From assembly GCA_029266775.1 (NCBI GenBank), contig JAQSWF010000006.1:1-36401 (forward strand): a stretch of DNA of 36,401 bases. Reading direction: 5' to 3'. This document shows, in pieces, positions 13,452 to 21,955 of the stretch (within the stretch, counting starts at the first letter, position 1; each line of letters begins with the position of its first letter). Below the pieces are notes generated by a model. It did not search any database. It was given only the letters and a program-made list of their open reading frames with translations, and was not told the DNA's origin. This DNA is from Pseudonocardia sp. (lineage in GTDB: Bacteria; Actinomycetota; Actinomycetes; Mycobacteriales; Pseudonocardiaceae). The position numbers and the translations under genes were made by a program.

Positions 13452-16277
13452 ATGCTGACCCGCATGGCGGCGCGCCCGGAGCCGGTCGGCTCGACGCTGC
13501 TCGGCCGGGAACGGGAGCTGGCCGAGCTGGAGGCGTGGCTCGACGCCGCGGCCGCGGGTCACGGACGGCTCGTGCTCGTCGTCGGGGAAGCGGGCATCGG
13601 CAAGACCCGCCTGGCACAGGAGGTCGCCGGCCGCTCGTCGGAGGCGACCGTCGCCTGGGGGCGCTGCGTCGACACCGAGGGTGCGCCTCCGTTCTGGCCG
13701 TGGCGCCAGGTGCTCCGTGCACTGGACGCCGCCGACGTTCCGGCGGCCGACGCCGCATCGCCGCAGGACCGGTTCCGGGTCGTCGACGCTGTCGCGGGCG
13801 CGGTCGTCGAGGCCGCCGGTGCGCAGCCCCTGCTGGTCGTCCTCGACGACGTCCACTGGGCCGACGAGTCCTCGCTGCTCGTGCTGCGCCACCTCGCCGA
13901 CCGCGCTCCCGCGGCGCCGCTCCTGCTGCTGGCCACGCTGCGCGACGCTGAACCGGACACCCCGCTCGCGGCGGCGCTGCCCGACCTGAACCGCGCGCCG
14001 AACGCCGAGTTGCTACGGATGGCCGGGCTGGCCGAGGTCGACGTCCGCCGGCAGCTCGACGCGCTCGGTGCCGCCGGCGTGACCGCGGCCGCGGTGCACG
14101 ACGCCACCGACGGAAACCCGTTCTTCGTCCGCGAGGTGGCGCGCGCCGTCATCGACGGGACGTGGACGCCGGGCAACCCGCCGCGCACGGTGCGCGACGC
14201 GGTCCAGGCCCGAGTGGACCGGCTGGCACCGCAGGCTCGCCGGTTCGTGCAGGCCGGGGCGGTGGTCGGGCGACGCTTCCCGCTCGCGGCGGTGGCCGAC
14301 ATGCTCGACGTCCCGGTGCCCGACTGCCTGGCCGTCGCCGACGTCGCGGTCAGCTCGGGACTGGTGGGGCAGGCCGGAGGCGGCGAGCTGCGGTTCGCGC
14401 ACGCTCTCACCCGTGACGCCGTCCGTGCGTCGATCCCCACGTCCGACGTCGTGGCGCTGCACCGCGCCGCGGGCGATGCGCTCGAGACGCACTGGGCCGG
14501 CGAGCTGGACGCGCACCTCGCCGAGCTGGCCTGGCACCGCATCGCGCTCGCCCCGTACGGCGGAGGCGAATCGGCGCGGGGCTGGGCGCTGCGTGCCGCG
14601 GCCGACGCCGTTCGCCGGCTCGCCTTCGAGGAGGCGGTCCGGCTGTACCGAGCGGCCCTCGGCGTCGCCGCGCCCTGGCCGGACGGCACCTCGCCGGGCC
14701 GCACGCAGCTCGACCTCGCCCACGCCTGCGCGCTCGCCGGAGATCCGGCCGGGGGCTTGGCTGCCGCCGTCGCCGCGGCCGACGAGGCCCGTGCCACTGG
14801 CCGCGCGGAGCTGCTCGCCGAAGCGGCGCTCGTGCTCGAGCCCGTCCCGGATCCGGCGACGTGCGCGGTGCTCGCACGGTTGTGTGAGGAGGCGCTCGGC
14901 GCGTACGCAGCGGCCGACGGAGCTGTGCGGGCTCGCCTGCTCGCGCGCCGCAGCCAGCTCGCCTTCTACGCCGGCGACCACACGTTGACCCGCGACGCGG
15001 GCATCGCGGCTCTGGAGCTCGCCCGCGCCGCCGGCGACGACCGAGCCCTGGTCGCGGCGCTGCGTGCTCGGCACGACGCCTGTCCCGGGCCCGCGGGCCG
15101 CCGGGAGCGAATCCGGCTGGCGGCCGAGATGCTGGCGCTCGCCGACCACACCGGTGCTGCGCCCACCGAGATGTGGGGACGGCTCTGGCGCATCGACGCG
15201 CTCGTCGAGGACGGCCGGATCACCGAGGCCGCGGACGAGCTGGGCCCCCTCACGGCAGCCGTCGAGCGGGTCGGGGGACCCGTCAGCGCCTGGCACCGCG
15301 ACCGGGCGACAGCCTGCGTAGCCCAGGCGCTCGGCCGCTTCACCGAGGCGCGGGCAGCGGCCCGGCGCGGCTACGAGCGGATGCGGGTGATCGAGCGGTC
15401 ACCGGCGACCGGCGCGTTCCTCGGCACGGAGTGGATTCTGGCCCGCCACGTCTCGCCGTCCGACGAGGCCGTCGAGCTCGCCCGGTCCTGGGTCGAACCT
15501 CCCCCGCGGTTCCGCACGATGGGTCGGATCTCGCGGGCGCACCTGCTGCTGCGGGCGGGCCTGGTCGACGAGGCCGCGGCCCAGTTCCGGCAGGCCGGAC
15601 CGCCGCAGGCCTGGACGTGGCCGGTCTTCTTCGTCGCCACCGGTTCGGTGCAGGCCGCGCTCGTGGCGATCGGGCTGGACCGGCCCGACGAGCTGGCTGC
15701 CGCGCTGGCGGCCCTGGAGCCGTTCCGGGGCCAGCACGTCGTCGGCAGCGGCGTGAGCTACTGCGGGCCGGCCGAGGTCACCCTGGGGCTCGGCGCGCTC
15801 GTCCAGGGCAGGCTCGACGACGCCGTCGCGGAGCTCGAGGTCGCCGTTCACATGTGCGACCGCTCCGGTGTGCCCGCCTACCTCGCCGAGGCCATGCACC
15901 ACCAGGCCACGGCGTTCGCCGCCCGCGCGGCTCCGGGAGACCGCGTGCGCGCACGCGCGGTGGCCGGCGAGAGCGACCGGCTGGTGCGCGCGCTCGGGAT
16001 GACGGCGTTCACCGAGCGCAGCGCCGAGCTGCTGCGCCGGCTCGGCCCGGGGGACGGCGGCCTATCCGCCCGGGAGTCGGAGGTGGCCGCACTGGTCGCG
16101 GACGGACTGACGAACCGGCAGATCGCCGCCCGGCTGGTGATCTCCGAACGCACCGCCGGCAACCACGTCGCGCACATCCTGACGAAGCTCGGCTTCACCT
16201 CGCGCAGCCAGATCGCGGCCTGGATGAGCAGAACGGTGAGCGTGACGACTCATGCCCGTCGGCCGCCGCCTGCCTAA
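13452..16277 (+). CDS. Large ATP-binding LuxR-family regulator (LAL type)
   Basis: The 941-residue protein is a LAL-type regulator: an AAA/NACHT-like ATPase with Walker [12 protein letters not shown] (45-52 for the GEAGIGKT core) and Walker [14 protein letters not shown] (about 126-137), a long alanine-rich TPR-like middle (about 370-860), and a C-terminal LuxR helix-turn-helix (about 871-925, [36 protein letters not shown]). Such proteins activate nearby or pathway-specific genes on binding ATP and an effector. It is not part of the mycobacterial gene order and may be an insertion together with the next two genes. ATG 13452 and ATG 13464 are both possible; neither has a clear ribosome site. 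Confidence 0.85.
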   Translation: MLTRMAARPEPVGSTLLGRERELAELEAWLDAAAAGHGRLVLVVGEAGIGKTRLAQEVAGRSSEATVAWGRCVDTEGAPPFWPWRQVLRALDAADVPAADAASPQDRFRVVDAVAGAVVEAAGAQPLLVVLDDVHWADESSLLVLRHLADRAPAAPLLLLATLRDAEPDTPLAAALPDLNRAPNAELLRMAGLAEVDVRRQLDALGAAGVTAAAVHDATDGNPFFVREVARAVIDGTWTPGNPPRTVRDAVQARVDRLAPQARRFVQAGAVVGRRFPLAAVADMLDVPVPDCLAVADVAVSSGLVGQAGGGELRFAHALTRDAVRASIPTSDVVALHRAAGDALETHWAGELDAHLAELAWHRIALAPYGGGESARGWALRAAADAVRRLAFEEAVRLYRAALGVAAPWPDGTSPGRTQLDLAHACALAGDPAGGLAAAVAAADEARATGRAELLAEAALVLEPVPDPATCAVLARLCEEALGAYAAADGAVRARLLARRSQLAFYAGDHTLTRDAGIAALELARAAGDDRALVAALRARHDACPGPAGRRERIRLAAEMLALADHTGAAPTEMWGRLWRIDALVEDGRITEAADELGPLTAAVERVGGPVSAWHRDRATACVAQALGRFTEARAAARRGYERMRVIERSPATGAFLGTEWILARHVSPSDEAVELARSWVEPPPRFRTMGRISRAHLLLRAGLVDEAAAQFRQAGPPQAWTWPVFFVATGSVQAALVAIGLDRPDELAAALAALEPFRGQHVVGSGVSYCGPAEVTLGLGALVQGRLDDAVAELEVAVHMCDRSGVPAYLAEAMHHQATAFAARAAPGDRVRARAVAGESDRLVRALGMTAFTERSAELLRRLGPGDGGLSARESEVAALVADGLTNRQIAARLVISERTAGNHVAHILTKLGFTSRSQIAAWMSRTVSVTTHARRPPPA

Positions 16278-16290
16278 TGTCGCCCGATCA

Positions 16291-16308
16291 GCCGCCGCGG
16301 TCGGCGGC
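16291..16308 (+). terminator. Short hairpin after the LuxR gene
   Basis: GCCGCCG (16291-16297) and CGGCGGC (16302-16308) form a 7-bp stem with a 4-nt loop, 13 nt after the stop. It may attenuate transcription into the next gene. Confidence 0.4.
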
Positions 16309-16328
16309 GTGAGCGCAGGGAGGCAGCC

Positions 16329-16607
16329 ATGACCTACATCACCATCGTCGACGACGCGCCCGCCGGCACCGTCGAGAACCTGGACACCCTGATGACCGAC
16401 ATCCTCGCCGAGCCCGACGGCCTGGCCGCCCGGTACGGCGGCATGGTGAACGGCAAGCTGTGCATCGTCGCGGTCTGGGACTCCCGCGCGCACGCCGAGG
16501 CGTTCATGACGCAGCGGCTCGGGCCCGGTCTGACGCGCCTGCTCGGCGAGAAGCCGGCGCCCGTGCGGTCGCTGGGCGTCGAGGTCGAGCACTCGTACGT
16601 GCGGTAG
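16329..16607 (+). CDS. Small dimeric alpha/beta-barrel-like protein
   Basis: The 92-residue protein has the size and pattern of the antibiotic-biosynthesis-monooxygenase-like ferredoxin fold: an N-terminal strand (MTYITIVDDAP), a helix (ENLDTLMTDILAEP), a strand with GKLCIVAVWDS, a helix RAHAEAFMTQRLGPGLTRLLG, and a final strand VRSLGVEVEHSYV. I cannot name a substrate or confirm catalysis. Start is ATG 16329 with GGGAGG 6 nt upstream, one of the best ribosome sites in the window. It follows the LuxR gene by 51 bp in the same direction and may be its target. Confidence 0.7.
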   Translation: MTYITIVDDAPAGTVENLDTLMTDILAEPDGLAARYGGMVNGKLCIVAVWDSRAHAEAFMTQRLGPGLTRLLGEKPAPVRSLGVEVEHSYVR

Positions 16608-16647
16608 CCGAGCGAATGTCCACGCCCGCCGCGCCGATGCCGGCCGA

Positions 16648-16669
16648 CGGTTGACGAGCCGATCAACCG
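16648..16669. terminator. Hairpin between the small protein and the kinase-like gene
   Basis: CGGTTGA (16648-16654) and TCAACCG (16663-16669) form a perfect 7-bp stem with an 8-nt loop. It could be a terminator or an operator for the downstream gene. Confidence 0.4.
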
Positions 16670-16731
16670 GAGGCATTCTGCGGCCGTCGGACCCGCCGGC
16701 GCACGACGATGACGGGAGCGCGGAGCCGGGC

Positions 16732-17730
16732 ATGCACCCCCGAACGGCCGGTCCCTACACGCTGCTGCGCGCGCTGGGACCCGGCCGGGTCGGCGCGCTC
16801 CACCTGGGTCGCACCGACAAGGGCGCCCGCGTGATGATCACCATCATTCGCGCCGAGTTCACCCGCGACCCGTCGTTCCTCGCCTGCCTGCGCGAGGACC
16901 TCGACCTGGCTTACCGGGTCCGCAGCCCGCGGGTGACGGCCGTCCTGGACGGCGACCTGCAGGCCGAGCTGCCCTGGTTGGCCACCGAGTACGTCGAGGC
17001 GCCGACCATGCGCGAGGTGCTGGCCGAGAGCGGGCCGCTGCCGCCCGAGGACCAGCAGCTGCTGGGGGTCGGGCTCGCAGAGGCGCTCGAGGCGATCCAC
17101 GCGGCCGGGACGGCACACCGCGACCTCACGCCCGACACGGTCGTGCTCGCTCCGGACGGTCCCCGCGTCACCGACCTCGGCATCGCCCGCGCCCTCGTCG
17201 CGACCCCGCTCACCCGGGGAGGCACCCTGCTCGGCACACCGGGCTACGGCGCCCCCGAACAGATCGCGGACGGGGTGGGCGAGCCCGCGTCGGACGTCTT
17301 CGCGCTCGGCACCGTGCTGGTGCACGCGGCGACGGCGCGGTCGCCGTTCGGCTCGGGTGACCCGGTCGCGGTGTTCGACCGGGTGCTGCACTCCTGGCCG
17401 GTGATCGACGGCGTCCCACCGGAGTTCGCCCCGATCGTCGAGGCATGCCTGAACCGGGATCCGGCCGAGCGGCCCGAACCGCGGCAGATCCGCGACGCGC
17501 TTGCCGGGATCGATCTGCGTCCGACCGGCTACCCGGAGGCGATCCAGGCGCAGCCGACGGCGGTCACGCGGCGGATCGGGCAGCCGTCCCGCGGGTGCCG
17601 CGCCTTCCGGTTGACCGCGTCGGCGCTCCAGATGGCGGTGCTCGTCACGCTCCTGCTCGCCGTGCTGCACGGCCCGGCGTGGGTCGAAGGTGTCGCCCAG
17701 TCCATCCAGGCGGCACTGGCCCGCTTCTGA
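16732..17730 (+). CDS. Membrane-anchored Ser/Thr kinase-like protein, probable pseudokinase
   Basis: The 332-residue protein has a kinase domain (about 8-262) and one C-terminal membrane segment (about 296-313, LQMAVLVTLLLAVLHG) with a short outside tail. The glycine loop GPGRVG (16-21) is kept, as are HRD (129-131), D148-L-G and APE (174-176). But the lysine of the VAVK strand is replaced: VMIT, with Thr37 at that place. The HRDLKPxN loop reads HRDLTPDT, so the metal-binding Asn is Thr136 and the catalytic-loop lysine is Thr133. This is the pattern of an ATP-binding but weak or dead kinase. ATG 16732 has GGAG 6 nt upstream; TTG 16651 would add 27 unconserved residues. Confidence 0.8.
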   Translation: MHPRTAGPYTLLRALGPGRVGALHLGRTDKGARVMITIIRAEFTRDPSFLACLREDLDLAYRVRSPRVTAVLDGDLQAELPWLATEYVEAPTMREVLAESGPLPPEDQQLLGVGLAEALEAIHAAGTAHRDLTPDTVVLAPDGPRVTDLGIARALVATPLTRGGTLLGTPGYGAPEQIADGVGEPASDVFALGTVLVHAATARSPFGSGDPVAVFDRVLHSWPVIDGVPPEFAPIVEACLNRDPAERPEPRQIRDALAGIDLRPTGYPEAIQAQPTAVTRRIGQPSRGCRAFRLTASALQMAVLVTLLLAVLHGPAWVEGVAQSIQAALARF

Positions 17731-17732
17731 AC

Positions 17733-18239
17733 TCAGCCGAGCTCGACGAGGAACGCCACCTCGCCCGGGTCGTACCAGGCCAGCTCGTGGTCTTCGGCCT
17801 CGCCGACGAGGAACTCGGCGTCGAGGTCGCCGAGGTCCGCGACGTCGACCGCCGCCGCGGCCTGGCGCACGGCGAACTCGGCATCGGGGGTGTCGACGTG
17901 CACGGAGGCGATCGCGGCGACGTCGACCGGGCCGCGCAACCGGACGGCGCCGTCGTCGAGGTCGGGACGGAGGGTGACGTCGTCGAGGTCGGCGGCCACG
18001 ACGACCCGTCGCGCCGGTGTGCTGTCTTCCCCGAGCCCGAACTCCACCGCGAGCAGCCGCAGCGAGGCGCGCGCGGCCTCGGTCATCGCGGCGTATTCCA
18101 GCTCCTCCTCCTCGCCCGCGACGTAGGACTCCCGCAGCGCCGGGGTGAGCGCGAACGCCGTACCGCCCACGGGGTCGAACCGGCCGTTCGCGGCGAGCGC
18201 GCGCAGCATCGGCCAGGTGGCGGGGATGTAGACGCGCAT
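17733..18239 (-). CDS. DUF6912 family protein (Rv3231c-like)
   Basis: The 168-residue soluble acidic protein starts MRVYIPATWPMLRALAANGRF, the signature of a conserved actinobacterial family whose M. tuberculosis member is Rv3231c. Other family blocks are PVGGTAFALTPALRESY, EEEELEYAAMTEAARASLRLLA and a C-terminal ELAWYDPGEVAFLVEL. No catalytic motif is visible and no function is known to me. The ATG at 18239 overlaps the stop of the WS/DGAT gene by one base (TGATG), which implies translational coupling. It converges on the pseudokinase gene with only 2 bp between the two stop codons. Confidence 0.8.
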   Translation of the reverse strand: MRVYIPATWPMLRALAANGRFDPVGGTAFALTPALRESYVAGEEEELEYAAMTEAARASLRLLAVEFGLGEDSTPARRVVVAADLDDVTLRPDLDDGAVRLRGPVDVAAIASVHVDTPDAEFAVRQAAAAVDVADLGDLDAEFLVGEAEDHELAWYDPGEVAFLVELG

Positions 18240-19642
18240 CAGGCTCCGCTTCTCGTGTGCGGCGTCGCCCGCAGCTCGTCGAGCGACTCGCCGATCATGC
18301 CCGCGAGCAGGTCGACGTCCGGCATCGCATCGCGGTCGCCGGTGAGGCCGTAGAAGAGCCCTCCGTCGTAGGAGGTGACGCCGATCGCGAGACCCTGTCC
18401 CTGCACCAGCGGCACCACCGGGAACATCTCGATGAGGCGGGCGCCCGCCGCGTACAGGGGGACCTGCGGCCCGGGCACGTTGGTCACGACGACGTTGAAG
18501 ATCCGCTTCGAGATGCCGGTGACGGCCCGGGCGCCCAGCGCGTGCAGCGTGGGCGGCGCGTAGCCGCCGATCCGGGCCAGCGTGCCGGCGCGGACCGTGC
18601 GCCCGCCCGCGGTGTGTTCGGTCATCGCGTGCGCGACGTGCCGCAGGCGCAGCGTGGGGCTGGACTCCCCGACGGGGAGGTCGACGAGGGTCGAGCGCAC
18701 GCGACCGTCGGGTGGCCCGGAGTCCGGGCGCGTCCAGAGCGGCACGAGCGCGCGAACCCGGCTGGCCGCCGTGACCGGCTCACCGCGGGAGAGCAGCCAG
18801 CTGCGCAGCGCGCCGGTGATCACGGCCAGCACGACATCGTTGACGGTGCACCCGTGCGCGGCCCGCACCGCCCGGTAGCTCTCCAGGGGACTGCGGGCGA
18901 CGGCGAACCGGCGCTGCGTCGACACGTCGACGTTGAGCGGCGACCCGGGGGCCAGCCGTCCGCCGGGCAGCATCGCCCCGACAAGCTCGCCGACTCCGCG
19001 GACGATCCGCGACGCCTGGGCGACGGCGTCGTTCGTCGCGTGGCGCACCGCGTCGATCACCTGGCCCGGCCGCCCGACGGCCTCCGCCACCGCATCGGTG
19101 ACCAGCTGGACGTCGCTCGGTTCGGGCCGCGGCATCCAGACCCGGTCCGGGACGTCGACCGGGTGCGGGGTCGGGTCGAGCAGCACCTGGCCGATGTCGA
19201 TCGTGTTCACCCCGTCCACCATCGCCTGGTGGGTCTTGGTGATCACGGCGAACCGTCCGTCGGACAGGCCCTCCACCAGGTACAGCTCCCACAGGGGGCG
19301 GTCGTGGTCGAGCGGACGCGACATCAGGCGCGCCACCAGCTCGCTGAGCTGGAGCTCGGTGCCCGGCCGGGGCAGCGCCGAGCGGCGGACGTGGAACGCG
19401 ACGTCGAAGTCGCCGTCGTCCACCCACACCGGCCGGGCGAGGTTGCCCGGCACGCGGCGGACCCGCTGCCGGTAGCGCGGCGCCCTGACCAGCCGCCGCT
19501 CGACGGTCTCGACGAGGTGGTCGTAGTCGAAACCGCCCTCCGGGGCGCGGAAGATCGCTACCGCGCCGACGTGCATGGGCGTCCGCGGCTGCTCCAGGTA
19601 GAGGAACGACGCGTCGACGGCGGACAGCCGGGGCGGCGGCAT
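18239..19642 (-). CDS. Wax ester synthase/diacylglycerol acyltransferase-like protein
   Basis: The 467-residue protein has the WS/DGAT order of blocks: SAVDASFLYLEQPRTPMHVG at the N-terminus, PLDHDRPLWELYLVEGL, the active-site block, NDVVLAVITGALR, and NVVVTNVPGPQVPLYAAGARL. These enzymes esterify acyl-CoA to diacylglycerol or fatty alcohol for storage lipid. The active-site motif HHxxxDG reads HQAMVDG (His138, Gln139, Asp143, Gly144), so the second, catalytic histidine is glutamine. This variant may alter activity. Position next to DUF6912 matches mycobacterial Rv3231c-Rv3234c (tgs3). ATG 19642 has TAAGAT 6 nt upstream, a leaderless arrangement. Confidence 0.87.
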   Translation of the reverse strand: MPPPRLSAVDASFLYLEQPRTPMHVGAVAIFRAPEGGFDYDHLVETVERRLVRAPRYRQRVRRVPGNLARPVWVDDGDFDVAFHVRRSALPRPGTELQLSELVARLMSRPLDHDRPLWELYLVEGLSDGRFAVITKTHQAMVDGVNTIDIGQVLLDPTPHPVDVPDRVWMPRPEPSDVQLVTDAVAEAVGRPGQVIDAVRHATNDAVAQASRIVRGVGELVGAMLPGGRLAPGSPLNVDVSTQRRFAVARSPLESYRAVRAAHGCTVNDVVLAVITGALRSWLLSRGEPVTAASRVRALVPLWTRPDSGPPDGRVRSTLVDLPVGESSPTLRLRHVAHAMTEHTAGGRTVRAGTLARIGGYAPPTLHALGARAVTGISKRIFNVVVTNVPGPQVPLYAAGARLIEMFPVVPLVQGQGLAIGVTSYDGGLFYGLTGDRDAMPDVDLLAGMIGESLDELRATPHTRSGA

Positions 19643-19648
19643 GGGGGG

Positions 19649-19654
19649 ATCTTA
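19649..19654 (-). promoter_or_regulatory. -10 hexamer TAAGAT of a probable leaderless promoter
   Basis: On the minus strand TAAGAT ends 6 nt before the ATG at 19642. The six intervening bases are all C and hold no ribosome site. Confidence 0.55.
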
Positions 19655-19722
19655 GGCTGCGCGATCGACGGATCTGCCCGGCCGGGAGCAGCGGTCGGCG
19701 GTCGGCGTGACACCCTGCGCCG

Positions 19723-20478
19723 GTGGCGTCCCGGTCTCCGAAGGACACCTTCATCACCGTCTACGGCCGCAAACCGGTGCTCGAGGCGCTCGACGACGCC
19801 GACCTCGCCGTCGACAAGGTCGTGCTGGCCGATGGCGCGCGCGGCGAGCCGGTCCGGGCCATCCTCGCCGCGGCGCGTGCCCGCGGCGTGCCGGTGCAGC
19901 GGGCGTCGGCCCACCGGGTGAAGGTGCTCGCCGGCAACGGTCGTCACGACCAGGGCGTGCTCGCCGACGTCGTCGCGCCGCGTATGCAGCCGGTCGACGA
20001 CTTCCTCGACGCCCTCGGCAACGACGCCGCCGCCGTGCTCGTGCTGGACCGCGTGACCAACCCGGCGAACGTCGGGATGGTGCTGCGCAGCGCGACCGCG
20101 GCCGGGCTCGACGGCGTCGTGCTGCCCCGGCGCGGCGTGCCGGCAATCGATCCGCTGGTCGTGAAGGCGTCCGCAGGTGTGGCGTTCCGCGCCCCGGTAC
20201 TCCGCGCGGCGACAGCCGAGGAGGGCTGCGCGGCGCTGCGCGGCGGCGGGTTCACCGTGTTCGGGCTGGACGCACGCGGCGCGTCGCTGCTCGAGGCGGC
20301 GCTGCCCCGGCGGGTCGCGCTCGTGCTCGGCAACGAGACCGACGGGCTGTCGGACGCGGTTCGGTCGGTCTGCGACGCAATGTTGGCGATTCCGATGCAG
20401 GGCGGGGTGGAGTCGCTGAACGTGGCCAGCGCCGGCGCGGTCGCGGCGTTCGAGCTCATGCGCCGCCGGGCCCGATGA
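19723..20478 (+). CDS. SpoU-family RNA 2'-O-methyltransferase
   Basis: The 251-residue protein has an N-terminal substrate-binding domain (ITVYGRKPVLEALDDADLAVDKVVLADG) and the SPOUT knotted domain with motif 1 VLDRVTNPANVGMVLRSATAAGLDGVVLP, motif 2 VALVLGNETDGLSDAV and motif 3 IPMQGGVESLNVASAGAVAAFEL. The arginine, glutamate and asparagine residues that bind RNA and S-adenosylmethionine are in place. RlmB (23S rRNA G2251) and TsnR-like enzymes share this pattern, so the target is not decided. The GTG at 19723 follows the divergent promoter region shared with the WS/DGAT gene. Confidence 0.85.
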   Translation: MASRSPKDTFITVYGRKPVLEALDDADLAVDKVVLADGARGEPVRAILAAARARGVPVQRASAHRVKVLAGNGRHDQGVLADVVAPRMQPVDDFLDALGNDAAAVLVLDRVTNPANVGMVLRSATAAGLDGVVLPRRGVPAIDPLVVKASAGVAFRAPVLRAATAEEGCAALRGGGFTVFGLDARGASLLEAALPRRVALVLGNETDGLSDAVRSVCDAMLAIPMQGGVESLNVASAGAVAAFELMRRRAR

Positions 20479-20522
20479 CCGCCCGCGCTGCGGAACGACG
20501 CGGCGCGGTGGACAGTGGAGCC

Positions 20523-20825
20523 ATGGGTTTGGGTGACTTCGCGAACAAGGCCAAGGACTTCGCCGACCAGCACGACGAGCAGGTCGACCAGGGCCTGGAC
20601 CGGGCCGGCGACGAGGCCGGCAAGCGCCTCGCCGGACACGAGAGCCAGGTCGACGGGCTCGTGGACAGAGGCAAGCAGTCCACGGGTGGAGGAGACACGA
20701 CCGCAGCATCGGCCGACGCGGCGCCGGGCACCCCCGCCGAGGGCGACGAGCCCGCGGGAGAGGTTCCCGGCGGCCCGCAGGTCGACGTCCCGGCCGGCCC
20801 GGGCAACGTGCCGCCCCAGGAGTAG
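20523..20825 (+). CDS. Rv0909-like small protein (putative antitoxin family)
   Basis: The 100-residue protein starts MGLGDFANKAKDFADQHDEQVDQGLDRAGDEAGKRL, the short amphipathic repeat pattern of the Rv0909/CsbD-like family annotated as antitoxins in mycobacteria. The C-terminal half is a low-complexity proline, glycine and acid-rich tail. No toxin gene lies next to it, so the antitoxin label is doubtful here; a stress-related hydrophilic protein is as likely. ATG 20523 has GGAG only 2 nt upstream, short for a ribosome site. Confidence 0.7.
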   Translation: MGLGDFANKAKDFADQHDEQVDQGLDRAGDEAGKRLAGHESQVDGLVDRGKQSTGGGDTTAASADAAPGTPAEGDEPAGEVPGGPQVDVPAGPGNVPPQE

Positions 20826-20866
20826 GCGCTCGTTTGGCGGGGTCGGCGCCGGTGGAACCCGCAGGC

Positions 20867-21292
20867 ATGACCACCGACGCCGGCAACGCCGCCGCTCCCG
20901 AAGACAGGGCCACCGAGGAAGCCGCAGGAGGTCGACCGGGCCTCGAGTCGTCGGATCCGGGCTCGGCCGACTCCGCGACCACGAGCGAGCGGACCGCGGA
21001 CGGGGGAATGGAAGGTTCCGCGGATGCGGAGGGCTCGATCGACAACGAGTCTTCCGGGGTGGACGAGGCAGGAACGGACTCGGCGGCTTCGGACGAGCTC
21101 GGTACCCGTGGCGCAGACCCCGACGAATCCGGCTTCCTCGGCGGCATGCTGCGCGAGGCCATCGTCACCGGGCTGCCCGGCGAGACCGGGGCCCCGCCGG
21201 CCGAGCCGTACGCCCCGCAGGCCCAGCAGGAGGGCGACGAGCCGGTGGGCGCCGAGCCACCGCGCGGCGACAACCCTCACGGCGTCGACTGA
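20867..21292 (+). CDS. Acidic low-complexity hypothetical protein
   Basis: About 141 residues, rich in Asp, Glu, Ser, Ala and Gly, with no recognisable domain until a short block SGFLGGMLREAIVTGLPGETGAPPAEPYAPQ near the C-terminus, which looks conserved-like. The composition is that of a disordered acidic protein. ATG 20867 is preferred to the TTG at 20834, though its ribosome site is weak. It follows the Rv0909-like gene by 41 bp in the same direction, and both have acidic tails. Confidence 0.55.
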   Translation: MTTDAGNAAAPEDRATEEAAGGRPGLESSDPGSADSATTSERTADGGMEGSADAEGSIDNESSGVDEAGTDSAASDELGTRGADPDESGFLGGMLREAIVTGLPGETGAPPAEPYAPQAQQEGDEPVGAEPPRGDNPHGVD

Positions 21293-21324
21293 CCCGCGCC
21301 CGGGCGCAGCCACCCGCGGTGGCG

Positions 21325-21395
21325 CGTCGCGGCGCGCATTGCGGCGCCGCGCGCGATTCGGGCGCGCGCGAGTTTTGGCGCGCGCGGTACCGGTC
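21325..21395. repeat. GCGCGC phrase cluster between convergent genes
   Basis: GCGCGC cores start at 21332, 21349, 21362 and 21378, each followed by a short variable stretch (ATTGCGG, ATTCGGG, AGTTTTGG, GGTACCGG). The spacing, 13 to 17 bp, is less regular than in the arrays at 1484 and 2117, but the vocabulary is the same. It fills the gap between the acidic protein and the HAD gene. Confidence 0.5.
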
Positions 21396-21408
21396 AGCAG
21401 GTTCGGGA

Positions 21409-21786
21409 TCAAGCGGGCAGGGCGAGCAGGATCTCCACCTCGGCGACGGTCGTGTCCGGGTCGTCGTGCAGCACCCCGATGGCTCCCGCCGCACGCGCGC
21501 CCCGGACGTTGCGGGCGAGGTCGTCGACGACCACGCAGTCCTCCGGCTCGAGCCCGAGCAGCTCGGCCGTCCGCCGGTACACGTCGGGATCAGGCTTGCG
21601 CGCACCGACCGCGAACCCGAGCACCAGCACGTCGAACAGCTCCGCGACGGCCCCGGGCACCGAGTCTGCGTCGGACACCAGTGCCGTCGGCCGTCCCGCC
21701 GCGCGAGCCCGGCGGGGCAGGTCGAGCATCGCGACGCCGTCGGTGAGAACCCCGCCGTAGTCCATGATCAGCCCGCGTGACGCCAC
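21409..21786 (-). CDS. HAD-superfamily hydrolase, small (no cap domain)
   Basis: The 125-residue protein has the four HAD motifs: LIMDYGGVLTDG (nucleophile Asp9; the second position is Gly, as in the DFGGVL subgroup), TALVSDAD (serine), GARKPDPDVYRRTAELLG (lysine) and CVVVDDLARNVRGARAAG (acidic pair). There is no room for a cap domain between motifs I and II, so it acts, if at all, on a macromolecule or a large open substrate. Many HAD-IA proteins are nearer 200 residues; this one is unusually short but has every core motif. GTG 21786 has TAGCCT 6 nt upstream. Confidence 0.8.
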   Translation of the reverse strand: MASRGLIMDYGGVLTDGVAMLDLPRRARAAGRPTALVSDADSVPGAVAELFDVLVLGFAVGARKPDPDVYRRTAELLGLEPEDCVVVDDLARNVRGARAAGAIGVLHDDPDTTVAEVEILLALPA

Positions 21787-21792
21787 CGCCGC

Positions 21793-21798
21793 AGGCTA
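21793..21798 (-). promoter_or_regulatory. -10 hexamer TAGCCT of a probable leaderless promoter
   Basis: On the minus strand TAGCCT ends 6 nt before the GTG at 21786 of the HAD gene. There is no ribosome site. Confidence 0.45.
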
Positions 21799-21955
21799 GT
21801 GCGACGACCCCGCATCCTGCCGCGCGAGTCGGCGAGAATCGGCACACGACGCACCCCCTCGCTCGACCGCGGCCGCTCCTTCGTCAGACGTCTGGACCTC
21901 GCTGATTCGCACGCCCAGACGTACCGGCTCACGGACCAAAGACGCCGGAAACCGT
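21799..21955. other. Gap without a recognised gene
   Basis: Between the HAD promoter and the 22-bp array I see no gene. CAGACGTCTG near 21883 is a 10-bp palindrome, and CAGACGT recurs about 30 bp later; a weak regulatory site is possible. Confidence 0.3.

Noticed and set aside
13559-14797. 412-codon minus-strand frame inside the LuxR gene
   Set aside because: It is Ser/Ala/Arg-rich and without motifs, while the plus strand has Walker A and B motifs and a helix-turn-helix in one frame.
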